A stretch of 64,000 nt of DNA from Xenoacremonium recifei (taxonomy: Eukaryota > Ascomycota > Sordariomycetes > Hypocreales > Nectriaceae), in assembly GCA_012184525.1 (NCBI GenBank), contig WOFQ01000007.1, positions 682,001 to 746,000 of the forward strand, read 5' to 3'. The notes below the pieces were generated by a model. The model saw nothing but the letters and a program-made list of their open reading frames with translations, had not been told where the DNA came from and did no database searches. Both the position numbers and the translations under genes were made by a program. Shown piece by piece: positions 1-10,937 of this stretch (the stretch's first letter is position 1; every line of letters starts with the position of its first letter).

Positions 1-2172
1 AAAGTTCGAGAAAAATGGATTACGTATCCAATAATCTCGTACTGCTCGCTCCGGCCGGTGCCCCTGGTCTCGAGGCAGGCTCCCTCGATCCGGCTGCGGT
101 GCCGCGACTTCACCTTCGTCACGTTCAACTTTGCGGACAATGACGCAGCCCGCGACGCCTTCGACTTCATCAAGACGAGGACCTGCAAGCTTGGGACCGT
201 GGAGAAGCTGTACGCCTTCAGCCACAAACCTCTCAAGCATGAAAAGGAGATGAACGGTTGGGACTTCTACGACCCCAAAGCCGAGTTCCGTCGCCAGGGC
301 ATTAGCGAGAAGCTTCCCGACAAGGGATGGCGAATATCATACATTAACAAGGATTACACCTTTTGCGATACGTACCCGGCCGTGCTCGTGGTCCCCTCGA
401 ACATCTCCGATAATGTTTTGAAGTATGCGAGGGAGTTTCGATCCAGGAACCGCATACCTGCCCTGTCTTACATACATCCCATCAACAACTGTACCATAAC
501 GAGAAGCTCGCAACCAAAGGCTGGAATTACGAGGAAGACCAACGTGCAAGACGAGAAGCTAGTGGCAGCCTCGTTCTCGGCATCGATGCCGTATGGTTCC
601 GAGAGCGTCACGCCGGTTTCAAGCCAGCAAGATGTATCTAATGGTAGCTCATTTGTCGATCCTGACCTTTCAGAAACTGAACGCTACGAGGACGAACTGA
701 TCTCCCGATCAGCAGCGATGTGGGACGAAAAGACGGGGAAGCGTCTAATATACGGGGCTCAACAGAGCAACCTCATCGTAGACGCTCGACCAACCCTCAA
801 TGCCATGGTCAACCAAGTGCAAGGAATGGGTTCGGAGAACATGGACAAGTATAAGTTTGCCAGGAAGATCTTTCTCAACATCGCCAACATTCACGTCATG
901 CGGAATTCACTGGGTAAAGTCATCGACGCCATCAAGGACGCCGACATCTCGCCTTTGCCTCCCAACCAAGAGCTCCTGGCTCAGAGCAACTGGCTCAACC
1001 ATATTCACAGTGTGCTGGACGGATCCGCCATTATCACCCGACAAATTGGCATAAATCATTCGCATGTACTGATCCACTGCTCGGACGGATGGGACCGGAC
1101 CAGTCAGCTCAGCGCTTTGTCTCAAATCATGCTGGACCCCTATTATCGAACCTTGGAAGGCTTCATCGTCCTGGTTGAGAAGGACTGGTTGTCATTTGGT
1201 CACATGTTTAGATTGCGGTCTGGCCATTTGAGCCACGAGGACTGGTTTGCGATTCATGGCGATGCTATGGCAGGCTCGAAGGTCCAGCCAGGAGAGAACG
1301 ACGGCCGAAACGACGCTTTTCAGAACGTGATCAGCGGTGCTAAGAGATTCTTCAACCAGAACAACAAGGATGACGTAGATCTCGCTTCGTCTAGTGAAAC
1401 GGCATCCGGAGCTTCTGTCGAAGATGAAGCAACTGTTCCCAGGATGATAAGTCCAGTGTTCCACCAATTCCTGGACTGCACATACCAGCTTTTGCGTCAA
1501 CACAAGGATCGGTTCGAGTTCAATGAACGATTTTTAAGGCGATTGTTCTATCACTTACACTCGTGTCAGTACGGCACGTTCCTATACAACTCAGAGAAGC
1601 AAAGACATGACGCCCGGTTGAAAGAAAGGACGTCTTCAGTATGGGATTACTTCCTGTGTCGAAAACAAGAGTTCATGAACCCAGACTACGATCCCTCGGT
1701 AGATGACCACATCAAAGGTCAGGAAAGGATCATTCTCCCTAAGTTGAAGGAGATTCGATGGTGGCATCAGCTGTTTGGGCGGACTGACGATGAAATGAAC
1801 GGTGCTCTCAACGCTGCTGCTACTGCAGAGATGGACCGCCTCGCGGCGATCTCGAACTTCCAATATCCCAACCCAGATTTGCAGACGAGGTCGTCCACAT
1901 CAACTCCTAACCCTCCGGGTCTCTCCCAGCCTAATCAGTCAGTTCTAACTGCGGTCGAGACTGCACACGAGACTCTTACTCCCGACACGAGGCATTCCAC
2001 GATACGAAGAAGCGCTTCCGATGAGGGCAATGCCTTCACCGCAATTCGAGATGGCATTGCACACATGAACATTGGCAAGGGCATGCTCGGCAACTTTGGC
2101 CAAAGTGAGGCGTCGTCCTCATCGACACCAGCACCCGCTCGTAGCGATCAGGAGCTGCGAGAGATGACATAG
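1..2172 (+). CDS. YMR1: Myotubularin-type phosphoinositide 3-phosphatase, 5' end outside the window
   Basis: The product should remove the 3-phosphate from PI3P or PI(3,5)P2 on endosomal/vacuolar membranes. The frame is open from base 1 with no start codon, and its first residues (KVREKWITYPIISYC) look like the GRAM-to-phosphatase junction of myotubularins, so the gene begins upstream. The catalytic Cys-x5-Arg signature HCSDGWDRTSQ is encoded at about 1075-1107, followed by the conserved ALSQIMLDPYYRT and RSGHLSHEDW stretches. About 700 residues are visible with no intron needed. The C-terminal third is Ser/Thr/Pro-rich and probably disordered. The frame stops at a TAG (2170-2172) and then stays open in the same frame to 2652, which is odd (see separate entry). 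The symbol is that of the yeast family member. Family assignment is certain; the true C-terminus is not. Confidence 0.93.
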   Translation, partial: KVREKWITYPIISYCSLRPVPLVSRQAPSIRLRCRDFTFVTFNFADNDAARDAFDFIKTRTCKLGTVEKLYAFSHKPLKHEKEMNGWDFYDPKAEFRRQGISEKLPDKGWRISYINKDYTFCDTYPAVLVVPSNISDNVLKYAREFRSRNRIPALSYIHPINNCTITRSSQPKAGITRKTNVQDEKLVAASFSASMPYGSESVTPVSSQQDVSNGSSFVDPDLSETERYEDELISRSAAMWDEKTGKRLIYGAQQSNLIVDARPTLNAMVNQVQGMGSENMDKYKFARKIFLNIANIHVMRNSLGKVIDAIKDADISPLPPNQELLAQSNWLNHIHSVLDGSAIITRQIGINHSHVLIHCSDGWDRTSQLSALSQIMLDPYYRTLEGFIVLVEKDWLSFGHMFRLRSGHLSHEDWFAIHGDAMAGSKVQPGENDGRNDAFQNVISGAKRFFNQNNKDDVDLASSSETASGASVEDEATVPRMISPVFHQFLDCTYQLLRQHKDRFEFNERFLRRLFYHLHSCQYGTFLYNSEKQRHDARLKERTSSVWDYFLCRKQEFMNPDYDPSVDDHIKGQERIILPKLKEIRWWHQLFGRTDDEMNGALNAAATAEMDRLAAISNFQYPNPDLQTRSSTSTPNPPGLSQPNQSVLTAVETAHETLTPDTRHSTIRRSASDEGNAFTAIRDGIAHMNIGKGMLGNFGQSEASSSSTPAPARSDQELREMT

Positions 2173-2652
2173 GAGGTCATGTTTCCGAGACCACACGACG
2201 GGCCTTACTTGGTCACCGAGACCCACGAGACCGTTCGGTACGAGGCTTCCCTGCGGCCCCAATGGGCACAACTCTGGTCCGGACGGGTGCCCTCGCCCGA
2301 CTGGGGAAGCATGTACCGCGTACGTAGTGAGCCAAGCGACCTGGCGGGTGTCTGGCACAGCATCGAATTTGGCGGCTGCGAGAGCGAGCCCGAGACGTCC
2401 TGTCTGCACGGGTGCGTCAGCGTTAACAGGAGAAGAGAGCGCCGGGGCAGGGCGTGTCGCTCGTCGCCCGCCGACTTGCCGTTGCCGATGCGTGGGATCG
2501 AAGCACCCTCTGCGAGCACTGCCTCTTCTAGGGCTGAGTCGCCACAGTTTTCGGAGGCGCCGAGGGCTTCGGAGGACGGTTATGAGACTGTCGAGCCTGA
2601 AGAGGACGGCGGCGACTTGGACGATGTGAGCAGTGATGATGAGTGCTGCTGA
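2173..2652 (+). other. In-frame coding-like extension after the myotubularin TAG
   Basis: After the TAG at 2170-2172 the same reading frame continues for 159 codons to a TGA at 2650-2652. Third positions are strongly C/G-biased, as in the genes of this window. The product (PRPHDGPYLVTETHETVRY..., with several Trp and an acidic C-terminus) looks like protein rather than 3' UTR. I found no consensus intron of the right length that would remove the TAG. Possible readings: a nonsense change in this strain (one C-to-T change from CAG would do it), stop-codon readthrough, a sequencing error, or an unrecognised splice. Confidence 0.5.
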
Positions 2653-3169
2653 GCGGTTTTGGTTGCAAAGGGGTGTAATGTCCAGGTTCCTCCTGTTGTT
2701 CTTGTGCGCTCCGTTCTTAGAGGGCCATAGAAGTGATTCATGTCACGGCGGCGTCGTGCATTGGGGAGAAAGCAGCGAAGCCAGAGGGAGGCGCTTATTC
2801 ACGTAAACAGAGAAATCAAGTTGTCATTCGTACAAATTACTGTTCCATGAGTGATCCCGAGATAGACTCATCCCCTGTTTAACTAGGGGTGAATGCCGGG
2901 CAATGAGTTGTCCTCAACGCGATAGGGTCAAACAGCAGTGTCATGTTCTCTTCGTTTTATTTTGATTCTATGTCTCGTAAAGCATCATCCTGAAGCGGAA
3001 AAGGAGAAAAGATGACACTTTTGCTCTACATCTGGCAAGATAGATAGATCTCATCATCCCAGAAACAAAACCACCACAGATCCATCCGGATGCTGGCACG
3101 GTCTAGTTTTGGCCTGTACGCCTTCTTCCCCAACCCCCCTTTTTTCTAAGTCATCGCCCCTCCAGCTGT
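2653..3169. other. Convergent intergenic / 3' UTR region
   Basis: This stretch lies between two genes that point at each other (myotubularin and PheRS beta). I see no coding-like frame or RNA gene, only AT-richer sequence expected of two 3' UTRs. Confidence 0.6.
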
Positions 3170-5119
3170 TTACAAGAAGACCTCGAGGTTGATTTCTAGA
3201 GTGCTTACGGGGTATCTATGAGAATTGTCAGTATGGTCAGATTGGATTCATTCAGGGGTTAAGCAAGCTCACCTCAAATCAAACTTCTCCAGGACGGTGG
3301 GATGCAAGATGCCGAACTCGCCGATGCGCTGCTCCTTGCCGCCGAGGCGCAGATACACCGCCGCAGCGTGGCCAGGGAAGAAAGTGTCGTCGTTGAGCTC
3401 CTCGATCCAGTAGCCGTCGGGACGGCCCGGGTTCTCGGTGACCTTGAAGTCGACGCTCTTGCCGGTGAGGCCCTCCTCATGGGTGACGAAGGCGGTGCGC
3501 AGCATCAGCAGCACGCGGTCCAGCAGGCCGTGGACGACCTCGAAGCCGCTGTTGCGGCCGTACCAGGCGGCGGCGAAATGGCGCTCGTTGCGGGCCTTGC
3601 GCTCCTGGGATTCGTCCTTGAAGACCACGTCGGACACCTCGAAGATCTTCATGGGCACGCTGTGGCCCTTGTTCTCGCGGATGGTCTTGAGCAGGCCGGG
3701 CAGCAGCGTCGAGCGCACGACCTGGTACTCGGCGGTTTTGGGGTTGGCCAGGCGCACGACGGTGTTGCCGTCGTCCTTGCGGTTGAGCCAGGCGAAGTTC
3801 TCGTCGTGGCTGCACAGGATCAGCGGCATGACCTCGCTCCAGCCGGCCATGGCGGCCTCGGTGCGGATGATGTCGCTGAGCTTGTTGACCATCAGGGGGG
3901 CGCCGACGGTGGCGCTGCGGTTGGGCGACGTGCGCGGCAGGTTGTTGTAGCCGTAGCAGACGGCGAGATCCTCCATGATATCACATTGGTGCAGCACGTC
4001 GGCGCGGGTGGGCGGGATGGCGACCTCGAGGATGTTGGCGTCGTCCGAGGCCGGGCGGCACGAGTAGGCCATCTTGGAGAGCAGCTTGCACAGGCTCTCG
4101 GGCGACTCGTCGAGCCCGGTGCAGCTGTTGAGGTAGTCGATCTCGACGCGGAAGACGCGGGGCTTCAGCGAGGGCGTGACGCGGGTGAGGTTGTTGTGCT
4201 CCGAGACGATCTTGACGGGCTCGACGGTGAAGGGCTCGGCGCAGTACATGGAGAACATGGTGACCATCATGTCCGTCACAATCTCCAGCTTGGTCAGGTC
4301 GGTGGCCGTGATCTCGATGAAGATGTTGGTGGTGTCGAGGGTGATCTTGGAGTGGTCGCTGTTGATGATGGGCGGCAGCGAGCAGACTGTCCGGTTCGAG
4401 TCGTAGATGACGGGGTAGACTGGAGCGTCACGGATGATGTGCAGGTACCGACCCAGGTGCTTGTCATTCTCGTAGAAGCTCATCAGCTCCTCGCCGTTCA
4501 TCTTCTTGGTCTGGTTCAGGGGGATGAAGTTTATGTCGGTCGGGGGCTGGGCCTCGTAGGTGAAGGGGCCCTTGATGGTGTCGAGATCGTGGGTACCGAT
4601 CGACACGAGTGTTCGATTCCGCGCCAGGTTCTGGTGCAGCTTGTCCTGGAGCGAGATGAAGGAGTCGTAGCGGTCCTTGTCGAACTTGAAGTTGCGCAGG
4701 ATGGCGCCCGCGACGTAGGGCCGGACCTGGTCGCATTCTGACTTGACGGTGATGGTCTCTACGGGCTCGACCAGCCGGAAGTTGGGCGCGGGTTCGCGGC
4801 CGCGGAAGATGTTGAGGTTGAGGGCGATGCCCTCGAAGCAGAGCATGTCATAGCGGTTGGCGGGGATCTCGATCTTGAGCTGGGGCGGTTCTTGCTCGCC
4901 ATTGACGATGGGGCGGTCGTCGTTCTCGGTGTCCTCGTCGAGCTCGATGCCGAATTCGAAGCAGAGATCCTCGAACTCCTCGGTCGTGAATCTGTAAGGT
5001 CATGTTAGCTGTATCTGTATACAGACCCCTAGGGACAGGCTTTGGAGGGGTTAGAGGGGAACGCACTTTTGACCGAGGGCCTCGTAGAGCTTGTACTTGT
5101 CGACGGAGATGGTGGGCAT
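3170..5119 (-). CDS. FRS1: Cytosolic phenylalanyl-tRNA synthetase, beta subunit
   Basis: This subunit pairs with the alpha subunit (alpha2beta2) to charge tRNA-Phe in the cytosol. Spliced model: exon 1 5119-5067, intron 5066-4992 (GTGCGT...TTACAG), exon 2 4991-3273, intron 3272-3216 (GTGAGC...CATAG), exon 3 3215-3170. The CDS is 1818 nt, 605 aa, which matches eukaryotic beta subunits. The protein starts MPTISVDKYKLYEALGQ, has the B1-type segment around EIPANRYDMLCFEGIA, the B5/core segment with DIMEDLAVCYGYNNL, and ends GILHPTVLEKFDLR followed by YPVSTLEINLEVFL from the last short exon. The start is the first ATG in frame; all junctions keep frame. The gene is tail-to-tail with the myotubularin gene. 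Confidence 0.96.
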
Positions 5120-5857
5120 GGTGGAAGGGAAGCTGGGCAGACGATCGATGGATTCGAGGGTTTCTGGGGTAGCTCCCGGCGACCGTTTTGGCGTGGGGGG
5201 GTTGTCGATTGTTGGCACTGGCTGACTCACAGGGAAATTTTGGGATGTCGTTTTGGACGGCCTCAAGTTGGAGTTGGAGGAGGGACCAGGCGCTAGAGCA
5301 GTACATGTGCCCCTCACTACGGCTGCTGCACCAGCGCTGTACCGCCCTATCTGGGTCATGGCGGGGTGCTTCCGCGGTCGGATCATCAATGCTCCCTGGA
5401 CCGGCGCTTAGCGTCAATGGCGGCCTCTAAATGGACCATAATATAGCCAGCAACGTCTTCTGGCAACCCTATAAGTCCAATTTCGAGCAGAGACCTCGAG
5501 CTCTCTTTCGTATGAGTATATCCTAGAGCAATAGTGTCTGATTTAAATACTCAATCTCGAGGCGGTTCTTATATCCCCTATTCTCGCCTACATCCATATA
5601 ACATTGCTCCTCACTTGAATTCCTCTTGAGTGCCTATTCAACCCTAACCCTAAAGTGTCAAGAGAGAGCAAGTGTGCAGACATAGACTTATCACGCTGAA
5701 TACACTATGGAAACAGACATAGTCACGAGCGTAAAGTCAGGGTAACCACCTTTATCCGAGTTTACCGCCGGACACGATTGTGAACGGATCAATTTAGTTA
5801 TAGTCTGGCTTCGGTTGAGAAAGCAACAAGAATATCGCAAAACCAAGACCAATCTAC
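5120..5857. promoter_or_regulatory. Upstream region of PheRS beta and 3' flank of the sugar porter
   Basis: No coding frame is supported. The part from about 5440 to 5850 is clearly AT-richer than its surroundings. It contains a telomere-like motif about 520 bp upstream of the PheRS start (see separate entry). The PheRS promoter should lie here, reading on the minus strand. Confidence 0.5.
5640..5653 (+). repeat. Two tandem CCCTAA units (telobox-like)
   Basis: The sequence AACCCTAACCCTAA is present once. It equals two units of the common TTAGGG telomeric repeat and also matches the AACCCTAA 'telobox' known from promoters of translation-related genes. Two copies are too few to indicate a former telomere. 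Confidence 0.6.
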
Positions 5858-7609
5858 TTAAGCCTTTCCACCCTGACGAATGTTGTCGTCGTCGATCCGG
5901 TTCCGTTCTTGCTCCTCTATCTCTCCCACTTCCAAGTCCTCTTCCTTTCCACCGGGCACATTGACCTTCCCTTCAAAGACCTCGCGAATCTCCTCCAGGC
6001 TATGTCCTTTCGTTTCGGGGAACAGGAACCAAACCAAAGCAAACATGAGCGCCAGGATACAACAGAAGACAATGTAGTACTTCCAGCCGATGTGCTGCAT
6101 AGCGATAGGGTTGACTTGGTTTCCGACAATGAGGCCCGTGAAAGTAGCAATGTATGTGACGGATACACCACGACTGCGGAGCGTATAGGGGAAGATCTCG
6201 ACCGGATACGCCTGCAACAACGGGTTCCACGCGAGATCATAGAAGAAGTAGAAGATGAAAATAAATGCCACTACGGCCCTTCCAGTGTTCTCATTTTGCG
6301 TGGAAACGAAACTTGACGTGAGACCAGTCCAGATTACGTATGAGGCACACATGCCGGCACTTGAGATGAGGAAGAGCGGGCGCCGACCGACACGGTCTAC
6401 CATCATGGCACCAGCCAAGGCCGCGGTAAGCCAGTTGAAGATCTGCAGGAGTCCGTTGATGAGCGCTTGATCCCGCGTTTTCGTGATGCCGATAGTATCG
6501 AGGACGAGAGTCAGATAATACGAAACGACGCCAACGCCACACCATTGGCAGAACCAACCGACAATGACGGCGATAAGAGTTCTTTTTCGGTTCGCAGGCG
6601 TGCGGATGAGCTCCATCCAGGAGTGTTGAGACATCTCGGCTTCGTTGTTGATGACTGCTTCGATCTCCCGCATCTCAAAGTCGACCAGTGGATGCTGGTC
6701 ATCGCCGCCAGCGTGGTATTCGGCAATGATCTTGCGAGCCTCCTCTTTTCGGCCCTTTGCAATCAACCATCGAGGAGACTGGGGAAGGAAATACCATCCT
6801 ACTAGCTGGATAGCGGGAAGGGCACCCTGCAGAAGAGATGGAATTCGCCAACTCCAGTTCGACTCGAGTTTGAACGTGCCGTATGTACACCAGGCAGCAA
6901 AGATAGCACCAAAATACTACGTGAAATTAGTACTGTCTTCCAAGAGTTGTCCGATGAAAACCTACGAAGAAAGTATTATACAAGGCTGTCAGCTTGCCTC
7001 GATGTGTAGGATATGCCAATTCCGTGATGATAATCGGACTGGGCTGTGCCAGGAAACTTGTGAAAAATCCGAGGAACGCTCGCGCAGTGACAAAGGTCTT
7101 GATGTTCTGAGAAAGGCCCTGCATGATAGCAAAGGCAATGCAGGCGACGAATCCGATAAGAAGAGGTGCCTTTCGTCCGTATCGATCGCAGACATATGTC
7201 ACAACAAACATTGCGACGACTTTACCGAGAGGGTACATCGAGTTCATGAGGCCGAGAGTCGCGCCACTGGGGTTTCCAAAGAATGTCCGCCATTGGGTCA
7301 GGGTTTGCAGTCCGTTCATCATAGATCCTATTTCGGGACATGATTAGAGACGCTCTAATGATACAGACGAGGTATCATCCATCAACTTACCATCATAACC
7401 AATAGATCCAGATGAGACCATGGGAATGAGCAAAAGGAGGTTGAGCTTGAGAAGATGCGGCGTAAGGTACCATGGCTTGGGATTCGAAGGAAGAACCTAT
7501 TGCGGTGTAAGCCTACGTATCTTGGGAGTTAGAATTGGCTTTCACTTACGGCTGCAAGATCAGAGCCCACGGCCAGCTTGGCCTCTTTCTTCTGGTTGAC
7601 GAGGCCCAT
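5858..7609 (-). CDS. MFS sugar porter (hexose/lactose-permease type)
   Basis: A plasma-membrane sugar/H+ symporter of the major facilitator superfamily; the exact substrate cannot be read from sequence. Exons: 7609-7550, 7496-7391, 7327-6966, 6916-5858, with GT...AG introns of about 50-65 nt. CDS 1587 nt, 528 aa, usual for the family. Signatures: CDRYGRKAPLL and VDRVGRRPLFL (the two loop 2-3/8-9 motifs), LPQSPRWLIAKGR, and FPETKGHSLEEI near the C-terminus, with about 12 hydrophobic segments. A TATATA-containing stretch (about 7640-7647) lies some 30-40 bp upstream of the ATG. The next gene upstream on the same strand is a GH78 rhamnosidase, which suggests uptake of a rhamnose-containing glycoside or of the released sugar. 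Confidence 0.93.
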
Positions 7610-8216
7610 TGTGACAGAATGATAAGTCGAGGAGTCGGATATATAAAAGACCGTGTTCGGACTACCGCCTCATATAGCCAGGCAGGCCTAGGATGATCGA
7701 GGAATGTCTCAATGGCGATCAGGGTCGGGGGGTTCGCCAGCTGAAATATTCAACCAAGATACCCCAGGGTCACAACCCCGGCTCAAAAGTTGCCTAGTTC
7801 GTCCATGGGGCCCCGGAAGCCAGGGCCTGTTCTGGAGTTCTCCCCGCTGTATGGGGAAGCAATACAGAGGACAGCCTGTCTCGGAACCCGGAACTCGGAA
7901 TGCATTCGGAGTAATCAAGAGACGCGCAATTCGTCCACATCCTTTGCATATCATTGAAAAGAGACGGGTAACCGGCGTCAGAACTAGCCTGGCGGTTGAG
8001 CGGAGAAAGAATTTGAAAGTCCACTCAAGCATCACGAAGCGGGATAATGTGTCAAGATGTGACTTAAGATCTGCTAACTGAATCCTGCAACTAGGGATTC
8101 AGGAGGTAGCATCTCGGTTGTCCCGCTAGAACGGTCTATTTCACGTGGGAATAGTTGCAGGGGCTAAATTGATTTAACTAGGGTGTCCCTGATAAGCGTA
8201 CAAGTTTGTTTTGTCC
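7610..8216. promoter_or_regulatory. Upstream region of the sugar porter / 3' flank of the rhamnosidase
   Basis: Both flanking genes are on the minus strand, so this should hold the rhamnosidase 3' end and the porter promoter. Frames here are short and do not look coding. A TATATAAA-like box is present at about 7640-7649. Confidence 0.5.
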
Positions 8217-10937
8217 TTACTCCGCAATTGTCTCCTCCGTCGGTTTCGGTAAAAATGGAGGTGTGAATTTGGCGGGAGGCCATTCTCCTAATGAACACTG
8301 ACAAGAAAACTGATGTGTGCCTGACTGTACCAGCACAGGGGCTTGTTCAGTTTGCGATGGCATCATGACAACGGCTTCAGAGTTGGGCGGCACCACAAGA
8401 GTCAAATCAAATAGACCATCTTGGACTTTCCAACTGCAGGATATCAATCCAAAAGGGCCATCGAAAGAGACGCTGGCGGACGTGAGGTTGCCACCTGGAA
8501 TGGGACGGACTCGTATCTTCTTCCAACCTGGAGTCATGGCACTGATGCCCCCAACAGTGACATGCAACCAATTTGCCACAGCCCCAAGGGCGTAATGATT
8601 GAAGCTGGTCATGACGCCCGGGTTGATGGATCCATCAGGAAGCATGCTATCCCACCGTTCCCAGACCGTCGTCGCGCCCATAGTAATTGGGTATAGCCAG
8701 CTCGGGCACGTCTTTTCAAGGATCATGCGGTATGCATACTGCGGCATTCCTACGCGCGTAAGGGCATGTGTGATGACGGGGGTTCCAGTGAAGCCTGTTG
8801 AAATATGGAAGCCCGCTGCCTTGACAAGCCGTTTCAACATGGTAGCTGCAGTCCGTACTTGCTCTTCATTCTCATATAAATCGAAGTGAATGGCAAGAGC
8901 AATTCCTGTCTGCGAGTTTCCCATCAGATTTCCATAGCTCGAAATGTATTTGCGTTGAAAGGTGCGCTTAAGGCGAGCGGCATCCTCGCGGTACTTATCA
9001 GCCAAGTCTTGCTTGGCCAGGAGCTCGCATATCTTGCTCATTTTCTGAGTGACATGCACAAGGTAGGCATCTGCGATCAATGTACCGTCTGTCCGAGCAT
9101 ATCCTGGGTCATGAGGCGGAGCTGTTGGGTCAAGCCAGTCTGCGAACTGCCAACCGTAGGTCCAGAGGCCATCTTCATCACGCGGCAGACCTTTTGTCAA
9201 CCAAGCCTCCATGCTTGCAAACTGGCGCTCCAGAAGTACGGTATCATTCGTGTGTTCAAAGAGCGTCCATGGCACCAACACAGTGGCATCATCCCAGATA
9301 GCCTGGGCGATGTTTCGTGGAAATAGCGACGTCCAGAGAACATCAGGACAAACCAGCGGCGGAATCCCGCCCCTTGACTCTTCGAGCTGTTCTGCCGAAA
9401 GATCCTGTAACCAATCACCTAGAAACCCACAAGTATCGTAAAGAAACGACGCCGTCGGGCAGAACAAGTTCAAATCGCCTGTCCACCCAAGTCGTTCGGG
9501 CCGCTGGGGACAGTCTGTTGGAATGGAGAAGAAGTTGCCTCTCATAGACCACACAACGTTATGGTGAAGCTTGTTGAGCCACTCGTTGGAGCAATTGAAA
9601 TGTCCTCTCCTTCTCATATCAGACTGCATCACCAATGCAACGATTTCCTTGAAGAGGTCTGCCTCGCGAGACTCGGGCCACCCTTCTACTTGGACGTACC
9701 GGAAGCCGTGATAGGTGAATTTGGGCGTCCAGTCGTGGATTGGTGATCCCGCTGAAATGACCACGTCGGTGCATTTTGCGGCTCTCAAAGGGCGGGTGCC
9801 GAGTTCACCGTGTTCCATGACCTCAGCATGCTTCAGTGTCAAGCTAGCCCCCTCCGGTAGATCAATCTTCTTCATGAGCAGTTTTCCGACCAAATTCTGA
9901 CCAAAGTCTAATATCAGTTGACCGGACTTTGTGCGGAAGACATCCGTTGGCGATATCTGTTCTACTGCCCGAACTGGTGGTGCATCCGGGGCCATGAGAA
10001 TGCCAGTTGTCCAAGGAAGAAGGCGACAAGGCACACCACCTTGCGATCCCGAAATTGACAACCAGTCTTTCGGCTCCTGACGAGCGTCGTACACTTCGCC
10101 GTTGTAGATCTCGCTTGACTGAATTGCGCTAGCCGAAGCTCGCCAGGTATCATCAGACTCAATGACAGAGGTGGTCTGGCCGAGTTTGGAACGAATTTCA
10201 AGCTGTGCTAAGAGCCCAAGTTCACGGCCACCGTAGAGGAATCGGCCTCCGCCCTGGATTCCTAGCTGTCCCGCGTACCATCCCTCTCCGACTTCAACAT
10301 CAATCGTGTTGATGCCAGCTCGCAGGAGGGACGATACATCATGAACGCGATAGGACAGGCGGTGGTTATAACTTGTCCAGCCTGGGGCCATACACTCGTT
10401 GCTCGTTCGCTGGCCGTTGATGTAAGCCTCGAAAACTCCGAGGGCTGTTATATACAGCCGACCTGTGCAGAAGGAATCACTCTCTTGGGATAACTTGAAG
10501 CTCTTATGAAACCTTAGGGGTTGTAGGGGAGAAGGGGGCCCAAGACGCTGAGAAGAAGTAATGAATTGTGCACTCCAATCAGCCCTTTCCAAGAATCCGA
10601 CTTCCACTGTTGCGGCCTCTGACCATGGGGTAGGCCTCGGTTGGCTAGTCGCGGATTTGCCATACGACCGCACTCTCACCGAGGCGATTTCTCTAGATTG
10701 AAGGGCCTCTGCCGGCCATGGAACCAAATTTGAGTCTTCACCTTGAATACGAAAAGTTTTGACATCGCCGTTGTGAGCCCTGGTAATTTCAACCTCGTAA
10801 GCTGTTTGCCTCCACGACGGCTCTGTGTCATCGGTACTAAGAAAGCGCCACGAGAGCCTCGGTCTTGAGTATCCTAGCCCCATCCCATCATGATGATGTT
10901 CAAAGACAGGCCGCGTTGGAGATGGTGGTGACGACAT
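8217..10937 (-). CDS. GH78 alpha-L-rhamnosidase, probably intracellular
   Basis: Hydrolyses terminal alpha-L-rhamnose from glycosides such as flavonoid rhamnosides. Single exon, 906 aa, complete from ATG to TAA. An N-terminal beta-sandwich region (about 1-440) is followed by the (alpha/alpha)6 catalytic domain. The GH78 active-site stretch TDCPQRPERLGWTGD spans residues 474-488, with Asp475, Glu481 and Asp488 at the positions of the conserved acidic residues. The C-terminal part has SFNHYALGAVANWLHVTVGG typical of the family. No signal peptide is visible at the N-terminus (MSSPPSPTRPVFEHH), so the enzyme likely acts inside the cell. With a sugar porter downstream on the same strand, this implies import of the intact glycoside before cleavage. 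Family assignment is firm; the substrate is inferred. Confidence 0.94.
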   Translation of the reverse strand: MSSPPSPTRPVFEHHHDGMGLGYSRPRLSWRFLSTDDTEPSWRQTAYEVEITRAHNGDVKTFRIQGEDSNLVPWPAEALQSREIASVRVRSYGKSATSQPRPTPWSEAATVEVGFLERADWSAQFITSSQRLGPPSPLQPLRFHKSFKLSQESDSFCTGRLYITALGVFEAYINGQRTSNECMAPGWTSYNHRLSYRVHDVSSLLRAGINTIDVEVGEGWYAGQLGIQGGGRFLYGGRELGLLAQLEIRSKLGQTTSVIESDDTWRASASAIQSSEIYNGEVYDARQEPKDWLSISGSQGGVPCRLLPWTTGILMAPDAPPVRAVEQISPTDVFRTKSGQLILDFGQNLVGKLLMKKIDLPEGASLTLKHAEVMEHGELGTRPLRAAKCTDVVISAGSPIHDWTPKFTYHGFRYVQVEGWPESREADLFKEIVALVMQSDMRRRGHFNCSNEWLNKLHHNVVWSMRGNFFSIPTDCPQRPERLGWTGDLNLFCPTASFLYDTCGFLGDWLQDLSAEQLEESRGGIPPLVCPDVLWTSLFPRNIAQAIWDDATVLVPWTLFEHTNDTVLLERQFASMEAWLTKGLPRDEDGLWTYGWQFADWLDPTAPPHDPGYARTDGTLIADAYLVHVTQKMSKICELLAKQDLADKYREDAARLKRTFQRKYISSYGNLMGNSQTGIALAIHFDLYENEEQVRTAATMLKRLVKAAGFHISTGFTGTPVITHALTRVGMPQYAYRMILEKTCPSWLYPITMGATTVWERWDSMLPDGSINPGVMTSFNHYALGAVANWLHVTVGGISAMTPGWKKIRVRPIPGGNLTSASVSFDGPFGLISCSWKVQDGLFDLTLVVPPNSEAVVMMPSQTEQAPVLVQSGTHQFSCQCSLGEWPPAKFTPPFLPKPTEETIAE

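Noticed and set aside
3302..4741. 479-codon plus-strand frame antisense to PheRS beta
   Set aside because: Same shadow effect over the main PheRS exon; composition is Val/Gly/Asp/Ala-rich with no recognisable domain.
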